DNA of 64,000 nt from DATKZH01 sp964475955. GTDB lineage: Bacteria > Planctomycetota > Planctomycetia > Pirellulales > Thermoguttaceae. A program made the position numbers and the translations under genes. Each line of letters opens with the position of its first letter. The stretch's first letter is position 1. The stretch covers positions 1 to 64,000 of the forward strand of contig CAYYZY010000014.1 of NCBI GenBank assembly GCA_964475955.1, given 5' to 3'. The notes under the pieces are model-generated. The model saw only the letters and a program-made list of their open reading frames with translations, did not search any database and was not told the origin of the DNA. Below are positions 18,001-25,889 of this stretch, in pieces.

Positions 18001-18402
18001 CACGGTGATTCGCTCGGCGGGTTCGAATTCCTCCAGGTCGCGGGCCGAGTGCTCGATCAGCACGAACTGGAGGTAGTGCCGCTGAAGGTAGACCGCCAAG
18101 CCCAAATGGACGAGCACGCTGAACAACACGCAGAGCTGCACGCGCCGGGCGATGCGGCCCTGGAGCCACGTGACCGCCCAAACGAGCGTGCCGATCATCA
18201 GCGCCAAGATGCCCAGGTGAAGGTACGCGTTCTCGAAGAAGGCGGCCTCGGCGGGGTCGAAGCTCGCCTGCGAGCAGACCACGCCCACGAGGAAGCCGGC
18301 CAGGACGATGATGGCGACGTTGACGGGCCAGAGCGGCTCGTCGAGGCCGGCGGCCTTGCGAGGGGCGACTTTGCGCGGCGGTTGGACCGAGGGCTTCGTC
18401 AT
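15025..18402 (-). CDS. TonB-shaped membrane protein with C-terminal squalene-cyclase-like domain
   Basis: 1125 residues in three parts. Residues 28-45, 60-80 and 88-107 are hydrophobic and probably three membrane segments. Residues about 130-790 are low-complexity, rich in Pro, Ala, Glu and Arg, and unlike any fold. Residues about 790-1120 are an alpha/alpha-barrel of the prenyltransferase/squalene-oxidase repeat type, with QW-like motifs ('CQFPDGHWSLNR', 'QQPDGSLFTP', 'AQHPERGGWRYT'). I do not see the DxDD acid motif of true squalene-hopene cyclases, so catalysis is doubtful. It ends a four-gene operon behind TPR, ExbB and ExbD genes, 18 bases after exbD. The arrangement suggests it takes TonB's place, spanning the periplasm and moved by the ExbB/ExbD motor. 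Confidence 0.75.
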   Translation of the reverse strand: MTKPSVQPPRKVAPRKAAGLDEPLWPVNVAIIVLAGFLVGVVCSQASFDPAEAAFFENAYLHLGILALMIGTLVWAVTWLQGRIARRVQLCVLFSVLVHLGLAVYLQRHYLQFVLIEHSARDLEEFEPAERITVPDYPWHHPDEDRALESFERPVETETADSPELEPVERRPIDDEATVERPSELEPERKGPEEPDPAELRRAELARAERPENPEPIPRQRPKDRPEPHERVDLPELPPTVEPPPPIELQPGPVLAERRQQVPEAARRAVEPTPSEPDLLPPDLARRADPSEGQMPELELPSDEPITLARAEAGTELPSTTTRAEDVTAPAAAGAAAPSRLEPESQAAAVQRSDDGALRRPNTAAAGAAEFATGSSEIVARVGQPRAGGRGAPSAEPSDSSPRIARAAMAPALPTSPAARLADVPALAEARGGGGPSSAPPDAQATPVGRAGGVGIPSRARTSFAGSGPTESPGAAATIPAAQLARVTGEPSMAPIQAGGGRPMPARKFGRGFASGATVEVPEIAPGPRDGGAASGPRLDAQPSGQTHQVAGLPGNLPARPRAGAIPSLAERGPELREAVARRATAGQQEPGRVGTQPANAATLVKSSTGPALPAAAVPLDDVTLPGAGGSQIAQGAAPSSLPSDEDGAQLRPLAPGAADVSAVAPTAAMAERGAAGRAQGVFPATGPNARSADEPGSGLAPRVGAPARRGGSEDGIPLADVRRPALRRSGGLNVPGGPLRRAPTVAFEQREPERRAELAEKYGATEASEKAVELGLDFLAKCQFPDGHWSLNRLPGGGQPGYVAGQMHADTAATGLALLAFLGAGYTHVDNKHREVVERGIDWLVANQQPDGSLFTPATDGDRPARSYGHAIASIALCEACGMTGDRSLRGPADRAIRWILAAQHPERGGWRYTKPEDSPGWHKESDTSVSGWMLMALKSARMAGLEVPPEAMERVDYWLNSAQADRGARYMYNPYAANTADQRQGRIPNLAMTAEGLLMRLYLGWDRTRTPMVRGADVLRQNLPRVGGRDRPSRDAYYWYYATQVMFQMQGEHWESWNERLRPMLVDGQIPQGPLAGSWDPEVPLPDRWSHAGGQLYVTTLNLLMLEVYYRYLPLFKTLVEDS

Positions 18403-18420
18403 GCGGAGCGTGGTTTCGTG

Positions 18421-18843
18421 TTACTCGTCGGGTTCCAGCGCGGTGACGCGGTACTGGCGGACGTCGGCCTTCAGGCAGGCGTTGACGGCGGCCAGGACGA
18501 ACTCCCAGGGGCACCGCTTGTCGGCCCGAATGATGACCGACGCCCGGTGGAGGTTATTCGCCCAGGTCTGCCGCAACTGGGAATCGAGTTCGTCGAGCGT
18601 GAGGAACCGGCCGGCGGCGAAGTAGCGGCCCTGGGCGTCGACGTTGACGACCATCTCCCGCGGCTCGGCGGTCAGGGGCTGGGCCTCGGAGGCCTCGGGC
18701 AGCAGGAGGTCGAGGCGCCGTTCCTGCTCCTTGGCGAACTCGGTGGCCACGAGAAAAAAGATCAACAAAAGAAAGACGACGTCGACCAGCGGCGTGAGGC
18801 TGAGCGAGAAGAGCGACGTTCCCTTGTTGAGTTGGACGGCCAT
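18421..18843 (-). CDS. ExbD/TolR-family biopolymer transport protein
   Basis: 140 residues with one N-terminal membrane helix holding the proton-pathway aspartate: 'SLTPLVDVVFLLLIFFLVAT', where D21 corresponds to the essential Asp of ExbD and TolR. The rest is a periplasmic ExbD-type domain. It would form the stator with the ExbB homologue encoded just upstream (the gap is 15 bases) and use the proton motive force to drive a partner protein. The next gene, 18 bases downstream, encodes the TonB-shaped cyclase-like protein, which is the most likely partner. The length is normal for the family. Confidence 0.9.
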   Translation of the reverse strand: MAVQLNKGTSLFSLSLTPLVDVVFLLLIFFLVATEFAKEQERRLDLLLPEASEAQPLTAEPREMVVNVDAQGRYFAAGRFLTLDELDSQLRQTWANNLHRASVIIRADKRCPWEFVLAAVNACLKADVRQYRVTALEPDE

Positions 18844-18858
18844 GCCGGGCCTCTCAAG

Positions 18859-19944
18859 CTATTTGGGTGACGGGGTCGGGGTGCGCGGCTTGCTCCCCTG
18901 CGAAGCGGTCAGCGGCCGCGAATCGGGCCGCTCCAGTTGCTCCTTGGTCAGGCGCACGCGGCCCTCGTAACGCTCCAGGTGGGGCAACAGGCCGGAGAGC
19001 GTCTCGTCGAGTTCGCGAAACAGCCTTTGGATCCGACCTTCGAAATAGTGGGCGAGCACCGCGGCCGGGATGGCCACCGCCAAGCCGGCAAACGTGGTGA
19101 CCAGGGCCATCCAGATGCCGTTGGCCAACACCTGGGCCCGGTCGAGCGGCTCGGACGACAGCCGCGCGGTCTGGTGAAACGCCTCGATCATTCCCCAAAC
19201 GGTGCCCATCAGACCCAATAGCGGGGTGACGGCCGCCGCCAGGTTCAGCCAGCGCACGTTGGAGTGGAGCCGTTCGGCCTCTCGCTGGCTCGCCTGTTGG
19301 ATGGCGTGCTCCATTTCGGTGTGTGGACGCCCCACCTTGAGCAGCATGGCCCGAACCACCGTCGACGCGGCCGACGGATGCTGCCCGCAAAGCCGGTACG
19401 CCTTGCGAGGGTCGAATCCTTCCGGTTGCCGGGCCAATCGTGCCAGACCGGCGATCAGCTTCGCCGGAAGCACGCGCCCGCGCAACAGGCCCCAGAACCG
19501 CTCCGCCCCCACGGTCACGACCACCAGCGACATCAGGCCGATGGGCACCATCAGCCAGCGGCCCTTCAGGAGCAGCTCGAGCAGGTTGATTCGCTCGGGT
19601 TGTGCCGCGACGGCCAGCGCGGTCTGTTGTTCCGAATCGGCCTCTTCCGCTTCTCCGGTCGAAAGTGCCGTCTCGGCTTGCTGTTCGGCCTCCCGGAGCT
19701 TGTCCTCCGTGGTGGCGGGCGAGGCCTCGGCCTCGCCCTGCTCGTCGGCTCGGTCGGCCGGGGGCCGATCCGGTTGCTCCGCGGGGGGCTGGTTGCCTGC
19801 GTCGTTCCGCGCAGTGCCCGGCTCGGGCGGTTGGGCGAGCGCGCCGCCGCCAGGCAGCAGGCCCGCGCCCCAAGCCGGGAGCACGAGCAAGAGGATCAGC
19901 GACCACAAAACGGTCCGCCGGAGGCGGGATTCGGTGCGGCTCAT
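18859..19944 (-). CDS. MotA/TolQ/ExbB-family proton channel protein
   Basis: 361 residues from the ATG at 19944 (a TTG codon directly before it is also possible). A signal-like hydrophobic start is followed by an acidic, Gln/Glu-rich linker to about residue 118. Then comes the ExbB core with three membrane helices: 'WLMVPIGLMSLVVVTVGAE', 'LAAAVTPLLGLMGTVWGM' and 'LVTTFAGLAVAIPAAVLAH'. The 'TPLLGLMGTVWGMIEAF' stretch is the family signature. With ExbD it makes an inner-membrane proton channel. The long periplasmic N-terminal extension is common in planctomycete versions and absent from E. coli ExbB. It lies 25 bases after the TPR gene and 15 before exbD. Confidence 0.88.
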   Translation of the reverse strand: MSRTESRLRRTVLWSLILLLVLPAWGAGLLPGGGALAQPPEPGTARNDAGNQPPAEQPDRPPADRADEQGEAEASPATTEDKLREAEQQAETALSTGEAEEADSEQQTALAVAAQPERINLLELLLKGRWLMVPIGLMSLVVVTVGAERFWGLLRGRVLPAKLIAGLARLARQPEGFDPRKAYRLCGQHPSAASTVVRAMLLKVGRPHTEMEHAIQQASQREAERLHSNVRWLNLAAAVTPLLGLMGTVWGMIEAFHQTARLSSEPLDRAQVLANGIWMALVTTFAGLAVAIPAAVLAHYFEGRIQRLFRELDETLSGLLPHLERYEGRVRLTKEQLERPDSRPLTASQGSKPRTPTPSPK

Positions 19945-19969
19945 CAAACGCCTCGCATGTTGCGGGGGA

Positions 19970-22900
19970 TCAATCGGCCTTGGCGCCGGCCGTCAACTGT
20001 TCCAATCTCTTTTTGGCGACCGGGACGCGCTCGCTCTCGGGGAACTTCTCGAGCAACTCCCGGAAGAGCTTGACCGCCTGATCGGTCTTCTCGAGGACCT
20101 CGAAGCAGCGCGCGGCCTCGAACGTGGCCTGGGCCTGCCAGGTCGGGTAGCTGTAGCCGTACATCACTTTGAAGTAGCTCTTCACGGCCTCGCGGTAGTC
20201 CTTTTGGTCGAACTCGACCTCGCCGATCATGAACTGGGCCCGAGCGGCCACCTCCCCTTCGGTGAGAGCGATGGCCCTCTCATACAGCTTAATCGCCTGA
20301 TCGTGGTTTTCGAGCTTCTGCTGAGCCCAGCCTTGCTCGTAGATCGCCTGGGGGGCTTGGGGAGCGTCGGGAAACTGTTCGGTGCACTTCTCGAGAAGCT
20401 CGAGGCTCTTCTGCCACTGGCCCAACTGGGCGGCCGCCTGGCCCGCGTGCAGCAAGCGGAGCGCCTGGAACTCCTCTTTCGATGGGGCATCGGCCTGCTC
20501 GAGGGCCGCGAGGGCCTCCTGGAATCTGTCTTCCTGGAAGAAGCATTCGCCCTCCATGAACGCGGCGTCCGCGGCCAGGGGGCCCTTCGGCTGCCTGGCG
20601 AGCTGATACCGGAACGTCTTTCGGGCGTTCTCGTACTCTCCTTGATGGTAATAGGACCAACCGAGCTTGTGGACGGCCCGCTCCTCCAAATCGGGCCGTC
20701 CGCTCTTTTGCATCGCCTTGTAGTAAGCCACGGCCGCCTGAGCGTAATCCTTCTTTCCGTAAAGCGATTCACCCACGTGGAAGAAGGCCTCCATGGCGTG
20801 GGGGCCGTCGGGATGCTGCTGGGCAAGTTGATCGAACGCCTTGACCGCCTCGGCCTCTTTGCCGGAAAGCCTCAGCGCCCAGGCGCGTTGGTAGAGCGCG
20901 TCGGCGGCGCTGGCGTAGTCGGGCTCGTCTTGAAGCAACGACTGGAAGGTGGCACTGGCCGGGCCGTACTGCTCCAGCCCCATCTGGCAGAGGCCGAGCA
21001 GGTAACGGGCGTTGGCCTTCTCCGCCGGGGGCGGATCGGCGGCCAGAAACGCCTGAAGGTCTTCGACGGCCGGGCCGTACTGCTCGAGCCGATGCCGGGC
21101 CATGCCGCGGCTGAACCGCGCGGTGGAAGCCAGCTCGTGATCGGGGTATTTCTCGAGGAACGTGCTGAGCGACTGCGCCGCCGCCGCGTGGTCGCCTTCG
21201 TCCATCTCCGCGCAGCCGAGCTCGTGCAGGGCGTACGGGGCCAGCGGGCTGTCGGGCCAGCTCTCCACGACCTTGCGATAAGCGGCCGCGGCCGCCTCGA
21301 AGTCGCCGTCCAGGTACGCGTATTCGCCCAAACGGTAGCACGCCTCGTCGGCCAGCTTCGTCTGCGGAAACGCTTCGATCAGGCGCTCGATGGTCGCCCG
21401 GGCCTGCTGGGGATCGTTCACCTGGCGATACGCGCGGGCGAGCGTCAGGAGCGTTTCGTCCGCCTGGCGCCACTTGGGCTGCGCCTGGATGGCGGTCTCC
21501 AACGACTCGATCGCCTCCTGGGGCTCGTTGCGCTCCAAGAGACTCTTCCCCATCACGTACGCGGCCTCGGCCACCAGATCGGGACGACGGACCTTGGGCT
21601 TCGCCGCCGTGAGCGCGTCGACGGCCTCGTGGTGCTTCTTCTGGAGGTGGAGCGCCAGCCCGCGGCGCACGTGCCACAGCTCGGCCTCGGCGTGGTTGCC
21701 GAAGCGCTCCAGCAAGTGCGCGTACTGGGCCTCGGCTTCCGGGAACTGCTTCAACAGCAGGTGGCTCTCCGCCTTGACGTGCATCACCTCGGGCACGAGC
21801 TCGTGTTCGGCGTGCGCGTCCAGGAACGCGTCGGCCTGCTGCACGGCCGCGGCGGCGTCGCCGTTTTTGAGCGCGGAGAAGGCCGCCAGGTAGCGGGCCT
21901 CTGGGGCGAGCGGGTCGTCGGGAAAGGTGGCGGCCAGCTTGGCGTAGATCGCCACCGATTGACTGCTTCGATCCGGGATTTCGTAGAGGGCGTCGGCTTG
22001 GTCCATCATGAGCTGGGGCGCCGCAGGGCTCTTGTCGGCCAGCGCCTTGGGCACCATCGGCTCGACCGTCTCCAACGCCTTGGCCGGCTCCTTCTCCTTG
22101 AGCCAGCTCTGGGCGATCCAATGCGCCGCGTCGTAGGCCGACGATCCGCCCGCCGAGAGCGACTCCTGCAACAACTTCCGGGCTTCCTCGTGCTTGCCCG
22201 CCAGGTAGTGGCACTTTCCCGCGGCGACCGCCGCGCGCCCGGCGTGCTCCGACTGGGGGAACTTTGCGACCACCGCCTGGTACTGGGCGGCCGCCTCGCC
22301 GTACTGCTTCAGCTGGGCCAGGCAGTCGCCGGCGCGGACGGCGGCGTAGTCGGCCAACGCGAACCCCTCGGCGGCGGCCGCGGCGGCGAAGCCCCGGGCG
22401 GCTTCCTCTCGGCGTCCCGCGGCCAGCAGCACTTCGGCCCGTCGCAGCGTCACCTCGGCGGCCAGTTCGTGCTCGGGATTCGCCTTGAGGAACGCGTCGT
22501 AGGTCTTGGCCGCGTCGTCGTGTTGGCCCAACTCCTCCTGGCACACTCCCAGCCCGTACGTCGCCTGGGCCACGAGCGCGTGCTTGGGGTGCTTCCGGAT
22601 CAGTTGCCGGTACGAGTCGCTCGCCTCCTGCTTCTTGCCGCGCAGATAGAGGGCTTCGCCGCGGTAGTAGAGCGCGTCGGGCACGAGCGATCCTTGAGGG
22701 AACTTGTCCAACAAAGCGTCGAAGGTGCGCACGGCCTCGTCGCAGAGTTCGGCCTTCCCGTCCTCGGCCAAGGCGTACTGCGTGACGCCCAGGTACAGGT
22801 AGGCGTCCTGGAGCTTGTCGAAATCGGGGAACTGCTTGATGACCGCCTGGAGCGCGCCCCGGGCGGAATCGAGCTTCCCGGCGAAGTAGCAGCAGACGCC

Positions 22901-23134
22901 GAGGTTGTAGTGCGCCTTGTCGAGGCGGGGGTCCGACTTGTGCCGCTCGATGAACTTCTGCCAGGCCTCGGCCGCCAGCTCATACGACTCGATGTTCTGG
23001 AGATTGGCGGCCGTGGCGTAATCGCGGGTGGCGGCGGGCGACTCTTCCGCGGCGGAAGCCGACCGCGGGAGTAGCCCGGGGCCGAGAAGTGAAACGACGA
23101 TCAGCCCCAGACACACGGCAAAAGGGCTCTTCAT
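19970..23134 (-). CDS. large exported TPR-repeat protein
   Basis: 1054 residues. The ATG at 23134 has GAGAGG upstream and opens a signal peptide ending 'PRSASA'. The rest is tetratricopeptide repeats end to end, around 25 by eye, with Tol-Pal-like spacing ('YNLGVCCYFAGKLDSARGAL', 'ARYLLGLCQMGLEQYGPASA', 'AQFMIGEVEFDQKDYREAVK'). Such proteins scaffold envelope complexes; the closest analogue in layout is CpoB/YbgF of the Tol-Pal locus, though this one is far larger. It is the first gene of the operon with exbB, exbD and the cyclase-like gene, so it is probably a periplasmic partner of that motor. Confidence 0.85.
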   Translation of the reverse strand: MKSPFAVCLGLIVVSLLGPGLLPRSASAAEESPAATRDYATAANLQNIESYELAAEAWQKFIERHKSDPRLDKAHYNLGVCCYFAGKLDSARGALQAVIKQFPDFDKLQDAYLYLGVTQYALAEDGKAELCDEAVRTFDALLDKFPQGSLVPDALYYRGEALYLRGKKQEASDSYRQLIRKHPKHALVAQATYGLGVCQEELGQHDDAAKTYDAFLKANPEHELAAEVTLRRAEVLLAAGRREEAARGFAAAAAAEGFALADYAAVRAGDCLAQLKQYGEAAAQYQAVVAKFPQSEHAGRAAVAAGKCHYLAGKHEEARKLLQESLSAGGSSAYDAAHWIAQSWLKEKEPAKALETVEPMVPKALADKSPAAPQLMMDQADALYEIPDRSSQSVAIYAKLAATFPDDPLAPEARYLAAFSALKNGDAAAAVQQADAFLDAHAEHELVPEVMHVKAESHLLLKQFPEAEAQYAHLLERFGNHAEAELWHVRRGLALHLQKKHHEAVDALTAAKPKVRRPDLVAEAAYVMGKSLLERNEPQEAIESLETAIQAQPKWRQADETLLTLARAYRQVNDPQQARATIERLIEAFPQTKLADEACYRLGEYAYLDGDFEAAAAAYRKVVESWPDSPLAPYALHELGCAEMDEGDHAAAAQSLSTFLEKYPDHELASTARFSRGMARHRLEQYGPAVEDLQAFLAADPPPAEKANARYLLGLCQMGLEQYGPASATFQSLLQDEPDYASAADALYQRAWALRLSGKEAEAVKAFDQLAQQHPDGPHAMEAFFHVGESLYGKKDYAQAAVAYYKAMQKSGRPDLEERAVHKLGWSYYHQGEYENARKTFRYQLARQPKGPLAADAAFMEGECFFQEDRFQEALAALEQADAPSKEEFQALRLLHAGQAAAQLGQWQKSLELLEKCTEQFPDAPQAPQAIYEQGWAQQKLENHDQAIKLYERAIALTEGEVAARAQFMIGEVEFDQKDYREAVKSYFKVMYGYSYPTWQAQATFEAARCFEVLEKTDQAVKLFRELLEKFPESERVPVAKKRLEQLTAGAKAD

Positions 23135-23812
23135 GAGGCGACCTCTCCAACTACCCGTTCCTGGGAAGGGACCGCACCCAGCCGACCGAAGTTCCGCTTC
23201 GGCGGGCCCCTTCTCTTCCACCGCATGGACGCTTGCGCCAATCTGCCCACCGGCTGCGTCAAGGGCCCGGCACCCCATCGTATGGGTGGGGCGCCGATCT
23301 GGCCCACTGCGCACGGCCCCGGAAATCTCCGACCGGCGCGAGGCCGGTCGCTCAACCTCCATCCTATACGCTGCCGAGGCGGAAAGGTCGCAAGCTTCCG
23401 GATGAATTATGGTCGATCGCGTCGGGACTTGGTAGTGGGAGAGGTCTCTCAAGTACCGCGATGGAGGGACACGCGGGGGCGCCACGCAGACGCTACCGTT
23501 CGGCACGTCCCGCATGTGCCCCGCGTTCGCCCCAGATCGGGCGTTCGCCGGAGACCGCCGGGCGCACCGTCCAAGCTGCGCGCACAAGCCGCCCGGGGCG
23601 CCGCGTTTGTGATTCTGCTGAAGAATCGTTCTGATGGCGCGCCGGGCCCCGCGGCGGGCCGGCCGCTGCCGACTTTCGCTGGCACCTAACTGGTTTTCCC
23701 TCAAGAGGTTGCGGTTGCGCCGGCTGCCTCGGACGCGTCGGTTGGCACGCGAGATGCTGGTGTTCGAGTTACGAACAGAAAGAGGACCTCGATTCCCAGG
23801 GAGGGCAATCCC
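23135..23812. other. gene-poor region upstream of the TPR operon
   Basis: No credible gene, although several high-GC frames stay open by chance. A perfect 8-bp hairpin (CGACCGGC/GCCGGTCG, 23330-23350) lies about 200 bases before the TPR start. A stretch near 23505-23525 (GGCACGT...GTGCC) may be a decayed relative of the palindrome at 51067. No clear promoter for the operon was found. Confidence 0.45.
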
Positions 23813-23911
23813 ATGCTACCGACGACTTGCCTGATGTTCCTCGGCACCGTGATCTCCGTCGCGATCACGCTCGATTTTATCCGCCCGGTCCGCAAGCGCC
23901 ATCCCTTCTAG
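23813..23911 (+). CDS. possible 32-residue single-pass membrane peptide
   Basis: ATG at 23813 with GGGAGG eight bases upstream opens a short frame ending in TAG. The predicted peptide has one hydrophobic segment (TCLMFLGTVISVAITLDF) and ends in a basic, inside-positive tail (IRPVRKRHPF). That layout is what small bacterial membrane proteins show. No homologue is recognised, and a chance ORF is possible. It lies isolated between the TPR operon and the transporter gene. Confidence 0.4.
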   Translation: MLPTTCLMFLGTVISVAITLDFIRPVRKRHPF

Positions 23912-24486
23912 CCCTGCTGGCCAAGGGCGCAACCCTCGGCCTCGAGCCTCGCCCCCCTGCGGGCCGCACGCCGCGAGTGCGGTCGTCACTCGGCGCGGCC
24001 AACCCGCCGCGGTGGGCCGCCGGAACCGCGTATCGGGGTATGGATCCACCTGGCGCATTGGGGGACGCCGCGGTTGGCGTCGTCCCCCCTTCTCGGTCGC
24101 TCCGTCTCCCGTTCGACGCCGTGTTCTTAGGGGGCGCGGCGCGGGATTTCACGGAGTCCTCGGTTCCTCGGCAGTCGCCGGGGAGTGACTTCAGCGACTG
24201 GGGCGGGGTGGCAGGGTTCGCGCGCAGCCACTCTGAATTGCACAGGCGATTCCCGTGCAAGTCCTCGGGTGCGCGCTGGCAAGCGCCCCCGGCGTGTGAT
24301 AGAGTAGTCGGTTTACCGTCTCGCAACCCGGCCGCATTGGGGGCTGATGTCCGCGAGACGGCACCTTCCGCGTAGCCCGCCGCATTGAGACAGGCCCCCT
24401 GTCTGAGTGGAAGCGATTTCGGCGGGCCCCCGCGAAGTGGTTTGGTGATCGAGGTACTCGTACGCAAGACGACCGAGGAGCACTGG
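23912..24486. other. gene-poor region upstream of the OxlT-like gene
   Basis: No convincing gene or promoter. It contains one hairpin at 24060-24088, listed separately. Open frames on both strands look like chance frames from high GC. Confidence 0.45.
24060..24088. terminator. GC-rich hairpin, possible terminator
   Basis: GACGCC (24064-24069) pairs with GGCGTC (24076-24081), extended by four G-C pairs (24060-24063 with 24084-24087) after a 2-nt bulge. It is followed by CTTCT on the plus strand, which is only weakly U-rich. Confidence 0.25.
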
Positions 24487-25770
24487 ATGAACGGCGACAG
24501 CGCAGCGACGGCGCCCGTGAAGAACCTGGGGTGGCAGGTGACTTTCGCCGGGTTGGGGATCAACCTGGCGTTGGGAATTCTCTACACCTGGAGCGTGATC
24601 AGCAAAGGGATTCCGGAGCAGTGGAACTGGAGCGAGTCGGATAAGTCGTGGCCGTACGCCATCGCCTGCCTGGTGTTCTGCCTGGTGATGGTGCCGGCCG
24701 GGCGAATGCAGGACCGGTTCGGGCCGCGGATCGTGGCCACGATCGGGGGCGTTCTGGTGGGCATCGGGTTCATCCTGGCGAGCTTCACGACCTCGCCGTT
24801 CGGGTACATGATCGGGTTCGGCCTGCTGGCCGGGGCGGGTATCGGGTTCGCCTACGCGTCGGCGACCCCGCCCGCCGTGAAGTGGTTCCCCGGCGCGCGA
24901 ACCGGCCTGATCGCAGGCTTGGTGGTGTCGGGCTTTGGGCTGGCTTCCGTTTACGCGGCGCCGCTGGCCAACTGGCTGATTACCAGCTTCGGCGTGCCCA
25001 CGATGGCCATCGTGCTGGGCGTGGCGTTTCTGATCGTGGTGGTCGCACTGGCGCAGCTCCTCATTACGCCTCCGCCCGGTTTCGTTCCGGCGGGCGCGCC
25101 CAAGAGCGGGGCCGCGAAGAGCGGGAAGCGCGAAGACTACACGCCGAAGGAGATGCTCGCCACGCCGCAGTTCTACATGTTGTGGTTCATGTACGCCTGC
25201 GGCGCCGGCGCCGGCCTGATGGTGATTGCCAAGCTGGCGGCGATCGGCAATGAGCAGGCGGGCGTTTCGCTGGGCTTCGTGCTCGTGGCGGCCCTTGCCA
25301 TCGGAAACGGCGCCGGCCGGATCGTCGCCGGCGTGGCCTCCGACAAACTGGGCCGGCAGCAGACCATGTTCGGCTGTTTCGTGCTCCAGGCGATCCTCGT
25401 GTTCCTGCTGTCGATCACCGAGGAAGGCTCGTTCCTGGCGACCGTGCCCGTGCTCTCGTTGCTCTCGGCGTTGATCGGCGCCAACTACGGGGCGAACCTC
25501 TCCCTGTTCCCCTCGATCACCAAGGACTACTACGGCCTGAAGCATTTCGGCATGAACTACGGGCTGGTGTTCACCGCGTGGGGAGTGGGGGGCTTCATGT
25601 TGGCCCTGGTCGCCGGGCAGCTCTACGACATGTACGACAGCTTTGCCTTCGCCTACTACGGGGCCGCGGGGCTATTGATCCTGGCCGCCATTTGTACGTT
25701 CATCGTCAAGCAGCCGCACCACGCCGCCGCCCCGGAGCCGGCCGCCGAGCCCGCGGCCGAAACGGCGTAG
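24487..25770 (+). CDS. major facilitator superfamily transporter, OxlT (oxalate/formate antiporter)-like
   Basis: 427 residues, about 12 hydrophobic segments. The ATG at 24487 has GAGGAG upstream; the open frame before it is non-coding in character. It begins 'NLGWQVTFAGLGINLALGIL' and carries the MFS loop 2-3 motif 'GRMQDRFGPR' and a second-half copy 'GVASDKLGRQQ'. The overall pattern is that of OxlT-type carriers, which exchange small organic anions across the inner membrane. Substrate specificity cannot be read here, and no oxalate or formate enzymes are adjacent. The C-terminal tail is Ala/Glu/Pro-rich. The next gene, 119 bases downstream, is the ceramidase-like gene. Confidence 0.82.
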   Translation: MNGDSAATAPVKNLGWQVTFAGLGINLALGILYTWSVISKGIPEQWNWSESDKSWPYAIACLVFCLVMVPAGRMQDRFGPRIVATIGGVLVGIGFILASFTTSPFGYMIGFGLLAGAGIGFAYASATPPAVKWFPGARTGLIAGLVVSGFGLASVYAAPLANWLITSFGVPTMAIVLGVAFLIVVVALAQLLITPPPGFVPAGAPKSGAAKSGKREDYTPKEMLATPQFYMLWFMYACGAGAGLMVIAKLAAIGNEQAGVSLGFVLVAALAIGNGAGRIVAGVASDKLGRQQTMFGCFVLQAILVFLLSITEEGSFLATVPVLSLLSALIGANYGANLSLFPSITKDYYGLKHFGMNYGLVFTAWGVGGFMLALVAGQLYDMYDSFAFAYYGAAGLLILAAICTFIVKQPHHAAAPEPAAEPAAETA

Positions 25771-25889
25771 TACGCACGAAGTCGACCGTTCGTAGTGACC
25801 GGATCCCTGCGGCCTCGCGCGACTGCGTGCCGCGGACGTCGGGGCAAGAGACCACCCGATGAATCGAATCACCAACAACGCAGACGAAC

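Noticed and set aside
15025..18402. Functional squalene-hopene cyclase
   Set aside because: QW-type repeats are present but I see no DxDD acid motif, and the long linker and ExbB/ExbD context argue for a different role.
23827..24375. 182-codon plus-strand frame in the gap before the transporter
   Set aside because: Composition looks like translated non-coding GC-rich DNA, with no ribosome site, domain or hydrophobic pattern.
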